Source of the DNA: Alphaproteobacteria bacterium
GTDB lineage: Bacteria; Pseudomonadota; Alphaproteobacteria; Micropepsales; Micropepsaceae
Reading direction: 5' to 3'
Length of the DNA stretch: 10,416 bases
Assembly: GCA_947455695.1 (NCBI GenBank)
Contig: CANGRN010000022.1
Location: forward strand, 1 to 10,416
Below, in pieces: positions 1 through 6,756 of the stretch. The translations under genes and the position numbers were made by a program. The notes beneath the pieces were generated by a model. That model made no database searches, had not been told where the DNA came from, and saw only the letters and a program-made list of their open reading frames with translations. Positions within the stretch are counted from its first letter, which is position 1. Every line of letters begins with the position of its first letter.

Positions 1-676
1 CCTTGGGATCCTGCCGGCAGGAGATTTCGTTCGGATCGCCAGCCACGATATCTTCCGGCGCCGCATTCAAGGGCGCCCGGGCAGCCCGCTCCAGCGCCGG
101 ACCTGTCGTGGCAAGACTCGCCACGATCGTGCTTTGCACGCACAATTCGCTGCCAAGCTTTCCGGCCAGCTCGTCCATCTCCGGTGCCTGACAGATCATG
201 TAGCTCGTAAAGGGCTGGGCGGGTGGCACGGAAGTATCGATTGGATCCGCTGTCTCGATCCGCGCCTTTTCCGCAATCAGGAATTCGGCAACAATGGTTG
301 GCTCACGATCCTCCTCCGCCCTTTTGAAGTTGGCCGTTATGACTACATCGCGTCCTGTCACCATCTGCGCGGCATCGGCAGGATTGCTGAACTGGACGTT
401 CACCAGCGCGTTGTCGTGTCCCGACCGGCCACAATCCATCTCTTTCACCATTATCAAATGAGGCGAGACAACGCGGCCGCTTATTTTGCTATTGGCGCAT
501 CTGTGCGGGTTGATCGGGTTGAGGGAGCTGAAGCGGCCGCTGATGCTCTGCAGGGGCGTGGGAATGCCCGTCACCTGCGGAAAGGCGATCGAGGGGGCAG
601 GTCCAGCCGTCTGGGCCAAAACCGGCGCGGGGCAGGCGAGCAATAGGGTTACGCCAAGGGCGAGAACGGGCCTCAT
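1..676 (-). CDS. Putative exported protein of unknown function, 3' part outside the window
   Basis: I do not recognise this protein. Reading the minus strand from an ATG at 676 gives 225 codons with no stop before the window edge, so the C-terminus is missing. The N-terminus is a classical Sec signal peptide: an Arg at residue 2, a hydrophobic stretch, then PAPVLAQ with likely cleavage after ALA near residue 21. The rest is soluble, with no membrane segment and at least five Cys in the predicted mature part (motifs HRCAN, MDCGR, MICQA, ELCVQ, ISCRQ), suggesting disulphides in the periplasm. The start was chosen for the signal peptide; no clear Shine-Dalgarno precedes it, and an overlapping short frame starting at 692 lacks these features. 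It is co-directional with the quinoprotein gene, but a 133-bp gap suggests separate transcription. Existence is well supported by the uninterrupted frame plus signal peptide; function is open. Confidence 0.72.
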   Translation of the reverse strand, partial: MRPVLALGVTLLLACPAPVLAQTAGPAPSIAFPQVTGIPTPLQSISGRFSSLNPINPHRCANSKISGRVVSPHLIMVKEMDCGRSGHDNALVNVQFSNPADAAQMVTGRDVVITANFKRAEEDREPTIVAEFLIAEKARIETADPIDTSVPPAQPFTSYMICQAPEMDELAGKLGSELCVQSTIVASLATTGPALERAARAPLNAAPEDIVAGDPNEISCRQDPK

Positions 677-809
677 CCAAGTGTAACGACATTATGCCTG
701 CTTGCGATCCGTGCCGGGTTGCAAACGGCAGAATTATGGTTGGCAGATCAATGGTCTGCGACCTTCCCCCATCGCTGCGTCGGTGCGGCGTTGACTGAAC
801 CGGTTGCCC
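677..809. other. Intergenic gap between quinoprotein and exported protein genes
   Basis: This 133-bp stretch separates two minus-strand genes. It should hold the end of the quinoprotein transcript and the promoter of the exported protein. I see a palindromic AACCGGTT at 798-805 just past the quinoprotein stop. A small imperfect inverted repeat lies at 752-768 (arms GCAGATC and GGTCTGC); read as minus-strand RNA it has an A-C mismatch. Neither is followed by a T-run, so neither is a convincing intrinsic terminator. Confidence 0.4.
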
Positions 810-2903
810 CTATTGGGCTTTGGGCAGGGCAAAGACATAGACCGCGTGGCCGACCAGCGGGCGGTTGCGCTCGAACGCAAACATGCTGCTGGGCCGAAGC
901 TGCGGGCTGCCGCCGTTATAGCCGGTGGGAACCGCCACGAACTGCTCGCCATTGACGCTGAAGGTTGTTGGAAAACCCTGCGCCGTGGTCCCGAGCCGGG
1001 TGGTCCACAGCGTCTTGCCGGTCTTCACGTCAAACGCCCGGAAGGTGCGATCCCAGTCGCCGACAAAGCCGATGCCGCCCGCCGTCGTCATGGTGCTGGT
1101 CAGGAAGGGCGCGCGCTGCTGGAAGGTCCAGATGGGCTTCAGATCCTTCACCCGGTACGCGCTCACGCGTCCCATATTGCCGTCCGAAGCAGGGGATTCG
1201 AAGTTTCCGATCATGTCGCCCTGCGAGGTGACGCAGATCTGGTCCAGCGGGAAGATGATCAGGTCTTCCTCGGGAACATAGCTGGCAGCTGGCCAGTTAT
1301 GGCCGCCCGACTGGGCCGGGCAGGATGGACGCGAATTGCCGGCTTCCGGATGCACAATGTCCGGGCGGTAGGTGCCGCGGCCGGTCTGGCGGTCGATGCT
1401 GGTGAAGACATTCTGGAAAACCATCGGCTTGTAATCCAGGAACTTGCCGTTGGTGCGGTCCAGCTTCCACAGGATGCCTTTCTTGCCGGCAGTCAGCAGA
1501 AGCTTCTGCGATCCGCTGTCCACCAGGATCTTCTCATAGACCTCGTCCAGGTCCAGGCCTTCGTCCGGCGCGGTCTGGTGGTACCATTTGAGCTTGCCGG
1601 TATCGACGTCCAGCGCGATCGTGGCGTTGCTGAACAGCTTGTCGCCGATGCCGTTCTTGCCCGACTTGGCCTGGCCCGTGCCCCAATAGGTGAGCCGCAG
1701 CTTGGGATCATAAGTACCCGCGATCCAGGCGTCGGCGCCGGCCCGCTGGCCGTTGGTCATGTCGCCCCAGCTGTCGCCGCCCGGCTCGCCCGAATAGGCG
1801 ACGGTGGAGAATTTCCAGAGCTGGTGGCCGTCCTTGGGGTCATAGGCGGCGATGAAGCAGCGGTCTTCCAGCGAAGCCTCGTCACAGACGCCGCGCCCGA
1901 CGATCAGCTTGCCGTCGGCGATCATCAGGCCGCCGATCTTGTCGTTGCCGAAATCGGTATGCTTGAACTTCCAGTTGATTTTCCCCGTGCGCGCGTCCAG
2001 CGCATACAGCGTCGCGTCGCTGGCGGGATAGAAGAGCTGGTTGCCGTACAACACCATGGCGCGCGCCGTGGCATTGACCTGGTTTTCCAGCCGCGGCCCC
2101 AGGGAGTTTTCCCAGATCAAATCGCCGGTCGCGGCGTTCAGCGCCTGCACCTTGTTGTTGACGGCGGTGGAGACGAACATCACCCCGTCATGCACCAGTG
2201 GCGTGATCTGCTGGCGTTCGCCGTCATCCAGCGACCAGACCCAGCGAAGCTGCAGGTTCTGTACATTCTTGGTATTGATCTGCTTTAGCGGCGAATGGCT
2301 CCAGCCGGCATAATTCTGGTAATGCATCAGCCAATCCTGGGCCGGCGCATTCAGCAGCATCTCTTCGGTCACGGGGGAGTATTTTTCAACCGTTCCGGGA
2401 AAGGTGAGGCCGGTGGGCTGGGGCGCACCGCTCAGGCTGGTATAGCCCGCATACAGGCCGCCGCCCCGGCGCGCCGGAAGGACGGTGCTGATCACCACCG
2501 GCGCCGCCCCGGAGGTAAAGTCGGCGGCACCGGCCTTGGCGCCGTTGCTGCTGAGAATATACGCCACGACCTGGGCGGTTTCCGCATCGCTCAGGCTGCC
2601 GGGGTTGCTGAACGGCATGGTGGTCTTGATGCGGGTATAAAGGTCCTTGGTGCTGCGCGTTTTCCAGCGATCCGTGAAGCCCGGGCCGACCAGCTTGATG
2701 GTTTCGCCGCCGGCGTCATGGCAGACGGCGCATTTGCCGTCATAGACAGACTTTCCGGCCTGCGCCTGCGCATCCGTGAAGGGGCCGGGCGCGGCGCCGG
2801 TCTGCGCAACCGCAGCCCAGGTCCACAGGCCCGCAGCGCCCACCGCCGCGAGAGTGACGGCAGCAGCGATGGCGCGCATGGACGTTTTCCGATTCTTGAT
2901 CAT
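810..2903 (-). CDS. Periplasmic quinoprotein dehydrogenase with N-terminal cytochrome c domain (PQQ beta-propeller family)
   Basis: Predicted 697-residue exported oxidoreductase. Residues about 10-34 form a signal peptide ending AAVAQ. Residues about 42-122 are a class I cytochrome c: CAVCH at 58-62 binds haem and Met96 in TTMPFS is the likely sixth ligand. Residues about 170-697 are a quinoprotein beta-propeller with repeated blade motifs such as ALNAATGDLIWE, ALDARTGKINW and AFDVKTGKTLW. The family oxidises alcohols or sugars with PQQ and passes electrons to cytochrome c. Canonical features are altered: no vicinal Cys pair is seen, YWGTGQ (406-411) replaces the usual GTGN calcium-ligand motif, and the catalytic-Asp region reads APDEGLDLDEVYE (445-457), with Asp451 aligning by eye to the catalytic Asp. 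The ATG at 2903 is preferred over one at 2990, because CGGAG precedes it and the longer form would overlap the upstream gene and bury the signal peptide. It lies 19 bp after the CHRD gene, probably in one operon. Substrate unknown. Confidence 0.88.
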   Translation of the reverse strand: MIKNRKTSMRAIAAAVTLAAVGAAGLWTWAAVAQTGAAPGPFTDAQAQAGKSVYDGKCAVCHDAGGETIKLVGPGFTDRWKTRSTKDLYTRIKTTMPFSNPGSLSDAETAQVVAYILSSNGAKAGAADFTSGAAPVVISTVLPARRGGGLYAGYTSLSGAPQPTGLTFPGTVEKYSPVTEEMLLNAPAQDWLMHYQNYAGWSHSPLKQINTKNVQNLQLRWVWSLDDGERQQITPLVHDGVMFVSTAVNNKVQALNAATGDLIWENSLGPRLENQVNATARAMVLYGNQLFYPASDATLYALDARTGKINWKFKHTDFGNDKIGGLMIADGKLIVGRGVCDEASLEDRCFIAAYDPKDGHQLWKFSTVAYSGEPGGDSWGDMTNGQRAGADAWIAGTYDPKLRLTYWGTGQAKSGKNGIGDKLFSNATIALDVDTGKLKWYHQTAPDEGLDLDEVYEKILVDSGSQKLLLTAGKKGILWKLDRTNGKFLDYKPMVFQNVFTSIDRQTGRGTYRPDIVHPEAGNSRPSCPAQSGGHNWPAASYVPEEDLIIFPLDQICVTSQGDMIGNFESPASDGNMGRVSAYRVKDLKPIWTFQQRAPFLTSTMTTAGGIGFVGDWDRTFRAFDVKTGKTLWTTRLGTTAQGFPTTFSVNGEQFVAVPTGYNGGSPQLRPSSMFAFERNRPLVGHAVYVFALPKAQ

Positions 2904-2922
2904 GTCTTTATTGCTCCGCCGG

Positions 2923-3459
2923 TCAGGCGCCAGGCTTTTTCGCCGGGCTGGGTGTCTCGTCTTCGAGAATGCTCGGGATGTACCAGTCATACATCTGCGG
3001 CACGTCCTGGCCGACGGTGACGTGCGCGGGCTGGAACCAGCCCCACAGATTGCCCTTGGGCGCGCTCTGACTGTTAAGAATGACGTAGAGCTTGCCGCTC
3101 TTCAAAGCAGCGACCTGGTCCGGTGTCAGGGTGAATGTGCCGGAGATGTTGCCGCTCTTTGCCTGCGGGATCGTGAGGTCGCCGATCGCCGGTCCGGTTC
3201 CACCCATCACGTTGCCGATGTGCAAACGGGCCTCGGTGGCCGACGATGACAGCCCCGCGAACTTGCCGCTGAGCGTGAACTTGTTGTTGTCCAGCACGGC
3301 CAGCACCGTGCCGCGGCCCTGGGCACTCGCCCCCTGCCGGCCGTTCTTCGGCGTCGGACCGATATCGGTCTGGTAATTGTCCGCGGCAAGCGCCGGAGCA
3401 CAGAAGGCGGCACACAGGGCCGCCGCGGCAAGGGCGCGCGAAACAGGTCTAGAAATCAC
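2923..3459 (-). CDS. Exported CHRD-domain protein
   Basis: A 178-residue secreted protein. A GTG start at 3459 is chosen because GGAGGA lies 7 bases upstream and the signal peptide then follows at once (RPVSRALAAAALCAAF, cleavage near ALA-AD at residues 25/26); an ATG at 3513 would add an uncharged-to-acidic leader before the signal. Residues about 45-143 match a CHRD (chordin-type) domain: FTLSGKFAGLSS, ATEARLHIG, FTLTPDQVAALKSGKLYV and the closing GNLWGWF strand are characteristic. CHRD domains are small beta-sheet modules of uncertain biochemical role in bacteria. The tail (about 150-178) adds PQMYDWYIPSILEDE and a Pro/Lys-rich end. The gene is 19 bp upstream of the cytochrome c/quinoprotein, so the two products are likely made together and may meet in the periplasm as enzyme and accessory protein; that link is inference. 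Confidence 0.85.
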   Translation of the reverse strand: MISRPVSRALAAAALCAAFCAPALAADNYQTDIGPTPKNGRQGASAQGRGTVLAVLDNNKFTLSGKFAGLSSSATEARLHIGNVMGGTGPAIGDLTIPQAKSGNISGTFTLTPDQVAALKSGKLYVILNSQSAPKGNLWGWFQPAHVTVGQDVPQMYDWYIPSILEDETPSPAKKPGA

Positions 3460-3537
3460 GATCACTTCCTCCGGCAGGCGGGCCAACTTTTCCAGTTCGG
3501 GTACCCGTGTCAACGGTATACCGCACCAGGGCGCGGG
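3460..3537 (-). promoter_or_regulatory. Candidate control region with two 10-bp palindromes upstream of the CHRD/quinoprotein pair
   Basis: The gap between the mutarotase stop and the CHRD start holds two perfect palindromes, CGGGTACCCG (3498-3507) and CGGTATACCG (3514-3523), with centres 16 bp apart. The six bases between them (3508-3513) read TTGACA on the minus strand, a perfect -35 consensus pointing at the CHRD gene. The matching -10 is poor (AAAAGT or AAAGTT near 3485-3491), so either the promoter needs an activator or the box is chance. Two similar half-site patterns (CGG...CCG) about 1.5 helical turns apart are what a dimeric regulator site would look like. Confidence 0.4.
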
Positions 3538-3879
3538 TCAGCCGCCCTTCTGTTGCGCCAGATCGAAAATCTTGTCCATCGGCACCCATTTCTGGCCCGG
3601 TGCCGCATGGGGCAGGGCTTTCTGGAAGCCCCACATCAGGGTTTCCCACTGATCATATTCCGGCGGGATGTTGCGGGCGCGAGGATAGTCGTCGGCCACG
3701 GTGGCGATCATCACCATGCGGTCGCCGGTGCGCCAGATTTCCATGCCCTCGATCCCCTGGGCGCGGATGTCGTCCACGATCTGCGGCCACACCCCGCCGG
3801 GGGCATGAAACCCCTCATATTCGGCGATTTTCGCGGCGTCATCGACCAGGTCCAGCGCGAAGCACAGGCGGCGGCTCAT
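3538..3879 (-). CDS. L-rhamnose/L-fucose mutarotase family protein (RhaM-like)
   Basis: A 113-residue cytoplasmic protein of the RhaM/DUF718 family, which interconverts alpha and beta pyranose anomers of 6-deoxy sugars. The family length is about 104-115. The signature Tyr and His spaced as in RhaM are present (Tyr21 and His25 in EYEGFHAPGGVWPQI), followed by GIEGMEIWRTGDRMVMI and the aromatic YDQWETLMWGF segment that forms the sugar pocket. The ATG at 3879 is chosen because GGAG in CCCGGAGAATAAC lies just upstream and the protein then starts like its relatives; a longer form from 3942 would overlap the divergent gene. It diverges from the sugar-acid dehydratase operon across 61 bp and lies next to a fucose-type transporter and dehydrogenase, so an L-fucose (or similar) mutarotase role is more likely than rhamnose. 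Confidence 0.88.
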   Translation of the reverse strand: MSRRLCFALDLVDDAAKIAEYEGFHAPGGVWPQIVDDIRAQGIEGMEIWRTGDRMVMIATVADDYPRARNIPPEYDQWETLMWGFQKALPHAAPGQKWVPMDKIFDLAQQKGG

Positions 3880-3940
3880 TTTGTTATTCTCCGGGCAAGG
3901 GCTTGGACTATAAGAGCCTCCTTCGCATCCAGGAGCAATC
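3880..3940. promoter_or_regulatory. Divergent intergenic region between mutarotase and dehydratase operon
   Basis: Only 61 bp separate the two divergent start codons, so both promoters, and any operator controlling the sugar cluster, must lie here or inside the flanking genes. It contains good ribosome binding sites on both strands (AGGAG at 3931-3935 for the dehydratase; GGAG in the minus-strand leader of the mutarotase). A TATAAG-like element lies near 3909-3914, but no properly spaced -35 box is visible, so I assign no exact promoter. No clear operator palindrome was seen. Confidence 0.45.
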
Positions 3941-5443
3941 ATGGCGTCTTTCCTGCGGCTTCATCCGACCGACAATGTTGTGGTGGCGGTGGCCGGTCTT
4001 TCCCCCGGCGATATCGTGGACGATGTGAAGATCACCCGCCGCATTCCCCCCGGCCACAAGGCCGCGGTGCGCCCGATCAAGAAGGATGAGCCGGCGCTGA
4101 AGTTCGGCCAGATCATCGGCTTCGCCACCCAGGACATCGCGCCCGGCGACTGGGTGCATGAGCACAATATCGGTTTTCACGCCGTGGACCGCGACTATCA
4201 GTTCGAGGTGGATGCCCGCGATCCCGCGCCCGCCGTGCCGCAGGCCACCTTCCAGGGTTTCCGCCGCGCCGATGGCAAGTTCGGTACCCGCAATTACCTG
4301 GGCATTCTTACGTCGGTGAACTGCTCGGCCACCGTGGCGCGCCTGATTGCCCGAGAAGTCGAAAAGAGCGGCATGCTGGACGATTATCCCGAGATCGACG
4401 GCATCATCCCGCTGGTGCACGGCCATGGCTGCGGCATGGACAGCAAGGGCGAAGGCTATGAGGTGCTGAAGCGCACCCAATGGGGCTATGCCGCCAATCC
4501 CAACATGGGCGCGGTGTTGATGGTGGGCCTGGGGTGCGAGACCTTCCAGATTGGGCGCTGGAAACAGGCCTACAATATCGCCGAAAGCGGCACGTTCCGC
4601 TCGCTGACCATCCAGGACACCGGCGGCACGCAGAAGGCCATCGATGCCGGCATCGCCGCGGTGCGCGACATGCTGCCGGCTGCGGGCGCGGTGAAGCGCG
4701 AGACGGCGCCGGCCTCCGAACTGATGCTGGCTCTGCAATGCGGCGGCAGTGATGGCTATTCCGGCATCACCGCCAATCCGTCGCTGGGCGCGGCGGTGGA
4801 TTTGCTGGTGGCCCATGGCGGCACCGCCATCCTGTCGGAGACGCCGGAAATCTATGGCGCCGAACATCTGCTGACCCGCCGCGCCAGCCCCGAAGTCGGC
4901 AAGAAGCTGATCGCCCGTATCCGCTGGTGGGAGGATTACACCAGCCGCAATGCCGGCAGCATGAACAACAATCCTTCGCCGGGGAACAAGGCGGGCGGCC
5001 TGACCACCATCCTGGAAAAATCGCTGGGCGCCGCCGCCAAGGGCGGCACCACGCGGCTGAAGGATGTGGTGGAATATGCCGAACCTGTCACCACCAGGGG
5101 TTTCGTGTTCATGGATACGCCCGGCTATGACCCTGTCTCGGCGACGGGGCAGGTGGCGGGCGGCGCCAATATCCTGTGCTTCACCACCGGGCGCGGCTCG
5201 GCCTATGGCTGCAAGCCGACGCCCTCGATCAAGCTGGCCACCAACACGGCCGTCTATGAGCGCATGACCGACGACATGGACATCAATTGCGGCGATGTGC
5301 TGGACGGGGTTTCCATCCAGGACAAGGGCAAGGAGATCTTCGAACACATCCTGGAGATTGCGTCGGGCACCCGTTCCAAGTCCGAGAAGCTGGGCTATGG
5401 CGATGCCGAATTCGTGCCCTGGCAGATCGGCGCCACCATGTAG
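3941..5443 (+). CDS. UxaA-family sugar-acid dehydratase (altronate dehydratase family; probable L-fuconate dehydratase)
   Basis: A 500-residue cytoplasmic lyase, close to the 495 of E. coli altronate dehydratase UxaA. Residues about 5-90 form the N-terminal SAF-like domain (NVVVAVAGLSPGD, GHKAAVRPI, GDWVHEHNI). Residues about 105-500 form the catalytic UxaA/GarD domain, with GKFGTRNYLGILTSVNCSA, HGHGCGMDSKGEG, VGLGCETFQ, CGGSDGYSGITANP, NPSPGNKAGGL and the C-terminal TTGRGSAYGCKPTPSIKLAT block. Conserved Cys at 128, 164, 199, 267, 413, 424 and 450 fit metal or cluster binding. The family removes water from aldonates to give 2-keto-3-deoxy acids. Neighbours are fucose-type, not hexuronate genes, so L-fuconate (or D-arabinonate/L-galactonate) is the likely substrate, as proposed for the split UxaA of the Campylobacter fucose locus. 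ATG 3941 follows AGGAG at 3931. It leads the operon. The family is certain; the substrate is inference. Confidence 0.9.
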   Translation: MASFLRLHPTDNVVVAVAGLSPGDIVDDVKITRRIPPGHKAAVRPIKKDEPALKFGQIIGFATQDIAPGDWVHEHNIGFHAVDRDYQFEVDARDPAPAVPQATFQGFRRADGKFGTRNYLGILTSVNCSATVARLIAREVEKSGMLDDYPEIDGIIPLVHGHGCGMDSKGEGYEVLKRTQWGYAANPNMGAVLMVGLGCETFQIGRWKQAYNIAESGTFRSLTIQDTGGTQKAIDAGIAAVRDMLPAAGAVKRETAPASELMLALQCGGSDGYSGITANPSLGAAVDLLVAHGGTAILSETPEIYGAEHLLTRRASPEVGKKLIARIRWWEDYTSRNAGSMNNNPSPGNKAGGLTTILEKSLGAAAKGGTTRLKDVVEYAEPVTTRGFVFMDTPGYDPVSATGQVAGGANILCFTTGRGSAYGCKPTPSIKLATNTAVYERMTDDMDINCGDVLDGVSIQDKGKEIFEHILEIASGTRSKSEKLGYGDAEFVPWQIGATM

Positions 5444-5447
5444 CGCG

Positions 5448-5490
5448 CCCGCGCTTTTTCCGCTTAACTGGCGGAAAATAAGGGCGCGGG
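5448..5490 (+). other. Two-part hairpin covering the fucP ribosome binding site
   Basis: Between the dehydratase stop and the fucP start is a strong inverted repeat. The inner stem is a perfect 8 bp (TTTTCCGC at 5456-5463 with GCGGAAAA at 5471-5478) around a 7-base loop. The outer stem is 7 bp, all G-C (CCCGCGC at 5448-5454 with GCGCGGG at 5484-5490), with a 1-by-5-base internal loop between. The 3' outer arm runs into the GGGGGAAG ribosome binding site of fucP. There is no T-run after it, so it looks more like an RNA processing or translation-control element, or an attenuator, than a simple terminator. Confidence 0.55.
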
Positions 5491-5496
5491 GGAAGC

Positions 5497-6756
5497 ATGA
5501 ACAAGTTGCCAGTGGTCGAGCGGCGGTATGTCATCGCCTTTGCGCTGACCGCGACCTTGTTCTTCGCCTGGGGTCTGGCGTCCCAGTTCAACGACCTGCT
5601 GCTGCATCACTTCCAGAAGGCGCTGGACCTGACCCGGCCGCAGGCCAGCCTGACCCAGTTCGCGTTCTATATCGGCTATTTCTGCGCGCCCTTGCCGGCG
5701 GCGATGGTCATCCGCCGCCTGGGTTACAAGAAGACCATCATCATCGGCCTGGCGCTGTATGCCCTCGGCGCTTTCCTGTTCGTGCCGGCGGCGCATATGC
5801 GCGTCTACTGGATCTTCCTGGCGGCGCTTTACATCATCGCCATTGGCGCGGGCTTTCTGGAGACCAGCGCCAATCCCTACATCACCATTCTGGGCGATCC
5901 CCGGACGGCCTCGCCGCGGCTGAATTTCGCGCAAGCTTTTAACGGTGTCGCCACCGTGCTGGGCCCGCTGGTCGGCGGCTATGTGATTTTTTCCGGCGTG
6001 GAATATACCCCGGCGCAGATGGCGGCGATGGGACCGGCTGCGGTGGATGCCTGGCGTGCGCAGGAGGCGGCCTCGGTCGGCCCGCCCTATCTGGTGCTGG
6101 GTGTGCTGATGGTGGTGATCGCATCCGCTATTGCGCTGACCAAATATCCGCCCCTGCGCGCCGACGTGTCGCCGCAAACCGCGCGCTCGCCCTTCGCCGT
6201 CCTGGCCCGTCCGCGCGTTTTGTATGCCGTGATCGCGCAATTCTTCTATGTCGGGGCGCAGGTCGGCACCTGGAGCCTGCTGGTGGATTTCGCGCAGGAG
6301 GCCGCGCATGTGCCCGAACGGGTGGGCGCGCAGGTCTATCTGGAAGCGACCATGATTGCCTTCTGTGTCGGGCGCTTTGTCGGCGCCTGGCTGCAGCGGA
6401 CCATCAATCCGCCGCGCCAGTTGATGCTCTATGCCGGCTGCAACATCATTCTGTGTTGCCTGGCGGCGGTGATCGGCGGCTTTCCCAGCATCTGGGCGCT
6501 GGTGGCGACCAGCTTCTTCATGTCCATCATGTTCCCCACCATCTTCGCGCTGGGGCTTGAAGGGCTGGGACATGAAACCGAGTTCGCCTCCAGCTTCATC
6601 GTCATGGCGATCTGCGGCGCCGCGGTGGTTCCGCCACTGATGACCCTGTTCGCCTCGTTCACCGGCGCGCTGCATTGGAGCCTCTTCATCCTGGCGGCCT
6701 GCTATGCCGTGGTGGTGAGTTTCGGATTGTTTGCGCCAAGGTTGAAAACGGCATGA
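5497..6756 (+). CDS. fucP: FucP-type L-fucose:H+ symporter (MFS)
   Basis: A 419-residue inner-membrane permease with about 12 hydrophobic helices, of the FucP branch of the major facilitator superfamily (E. coli FucP has 438 residues). The two acidic residues essential in FucP have clear counterparts: Asp33 in ASQFNDLLL (Asp46 of E. coli) and Glu122 in GFLETSANPY (Glu135). The RRLGYKK loop at 73-79 is the usual cytoplasmic MFS signature between helices 2 and 3, and PTIFALGLEGLG marks helix 10. It would bring L-fucose, or look-alikes such as L-galactose or D-arabinose, into the cell with a proton. The ATG at 5497 follows GGGGGAAG. The gene lies 53 bp after the dehydratase and its stop overlaps the next start as ATGA. 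A related glucose/galactose-type FucP homologue cannot be fully excluded. Confidence 0.88.
   Translation: MNKLPVVERRYVIAFALTATLFFAWGLASQFNDLLLHHFQKALDLTRPQASLTQFAFYIGYFCAPLPAAMVIRRLGYKKTIIIGLALYALGAFLFVPAAHMRVYWIFLAALYIIAIGAGFLETSANPYITILGDPRTASPRLNFAQAFNGVATVLGPLVGGYVIFSGVEYTPAQMAAMGPAAVDAWRAQEAASVGPPYLVLGVLMVVIASAIALTKYPPLRADVSPQTARSPFAVLARPRVLYAVIAQFFYVGAQVGTWSLLVDFAQEAAHVPERVGAQVYLEATMIAFCVGRFVGAWLQRTINPPRQLMLYAGCNIILCCLAAVIGGFPSIWALVATSFFMSIMFPTIFALGLEGLGHETEFASSFIVMAICGAAVVPPLMTLFASFTGALHWSLFILAACYAVVVSFGLFAPRLKTA

Noticed and set aside
473..538. Two GCGGCCGC octamers 58 bp apart
   Set aside because: GC-rich octamers recur elsewhere in the window and fall inside coding codons; no repeat or cloning junction context is seen.
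134..646. 170-codon plus-strand frame in the left region
   Set aside because: The minus frame from 676 spans the same stretch, starts with a signal peptide and remains open to the edge; the plus frame has no ribosome binding site or family features.
691..696. CATAAT as a minus-strand -10 box for the exported protein
   Set aside because: No -35 lies at usable spacing and the implied leader would be only about 8 bases, so the match is too weak to call.
804..2288. 494-codon open frame on the plus strand
   Set aside because: It lies wholly opposite the quinoprotein gene and arises from high-GC codon use. The translation is Ala/Gly/Val/Arg-rich with no domain, while the minus strand has haem and propeller motifs.
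3881..3914. TTGTTA and TATAAG as a plus-strand promoter for the dehydratase operon
   Set aside because: The spacing between the boxes is over 20 bp, outside the normal 16-18, and both are partial matches.
3908..5347. 479-codon open frame on the minus strand
   Set aside because: It is antisense to the UxaA-family gene, rich in His, Arg, Gly and Ala with no recognisable motif, so it is a shadow of the real frame.
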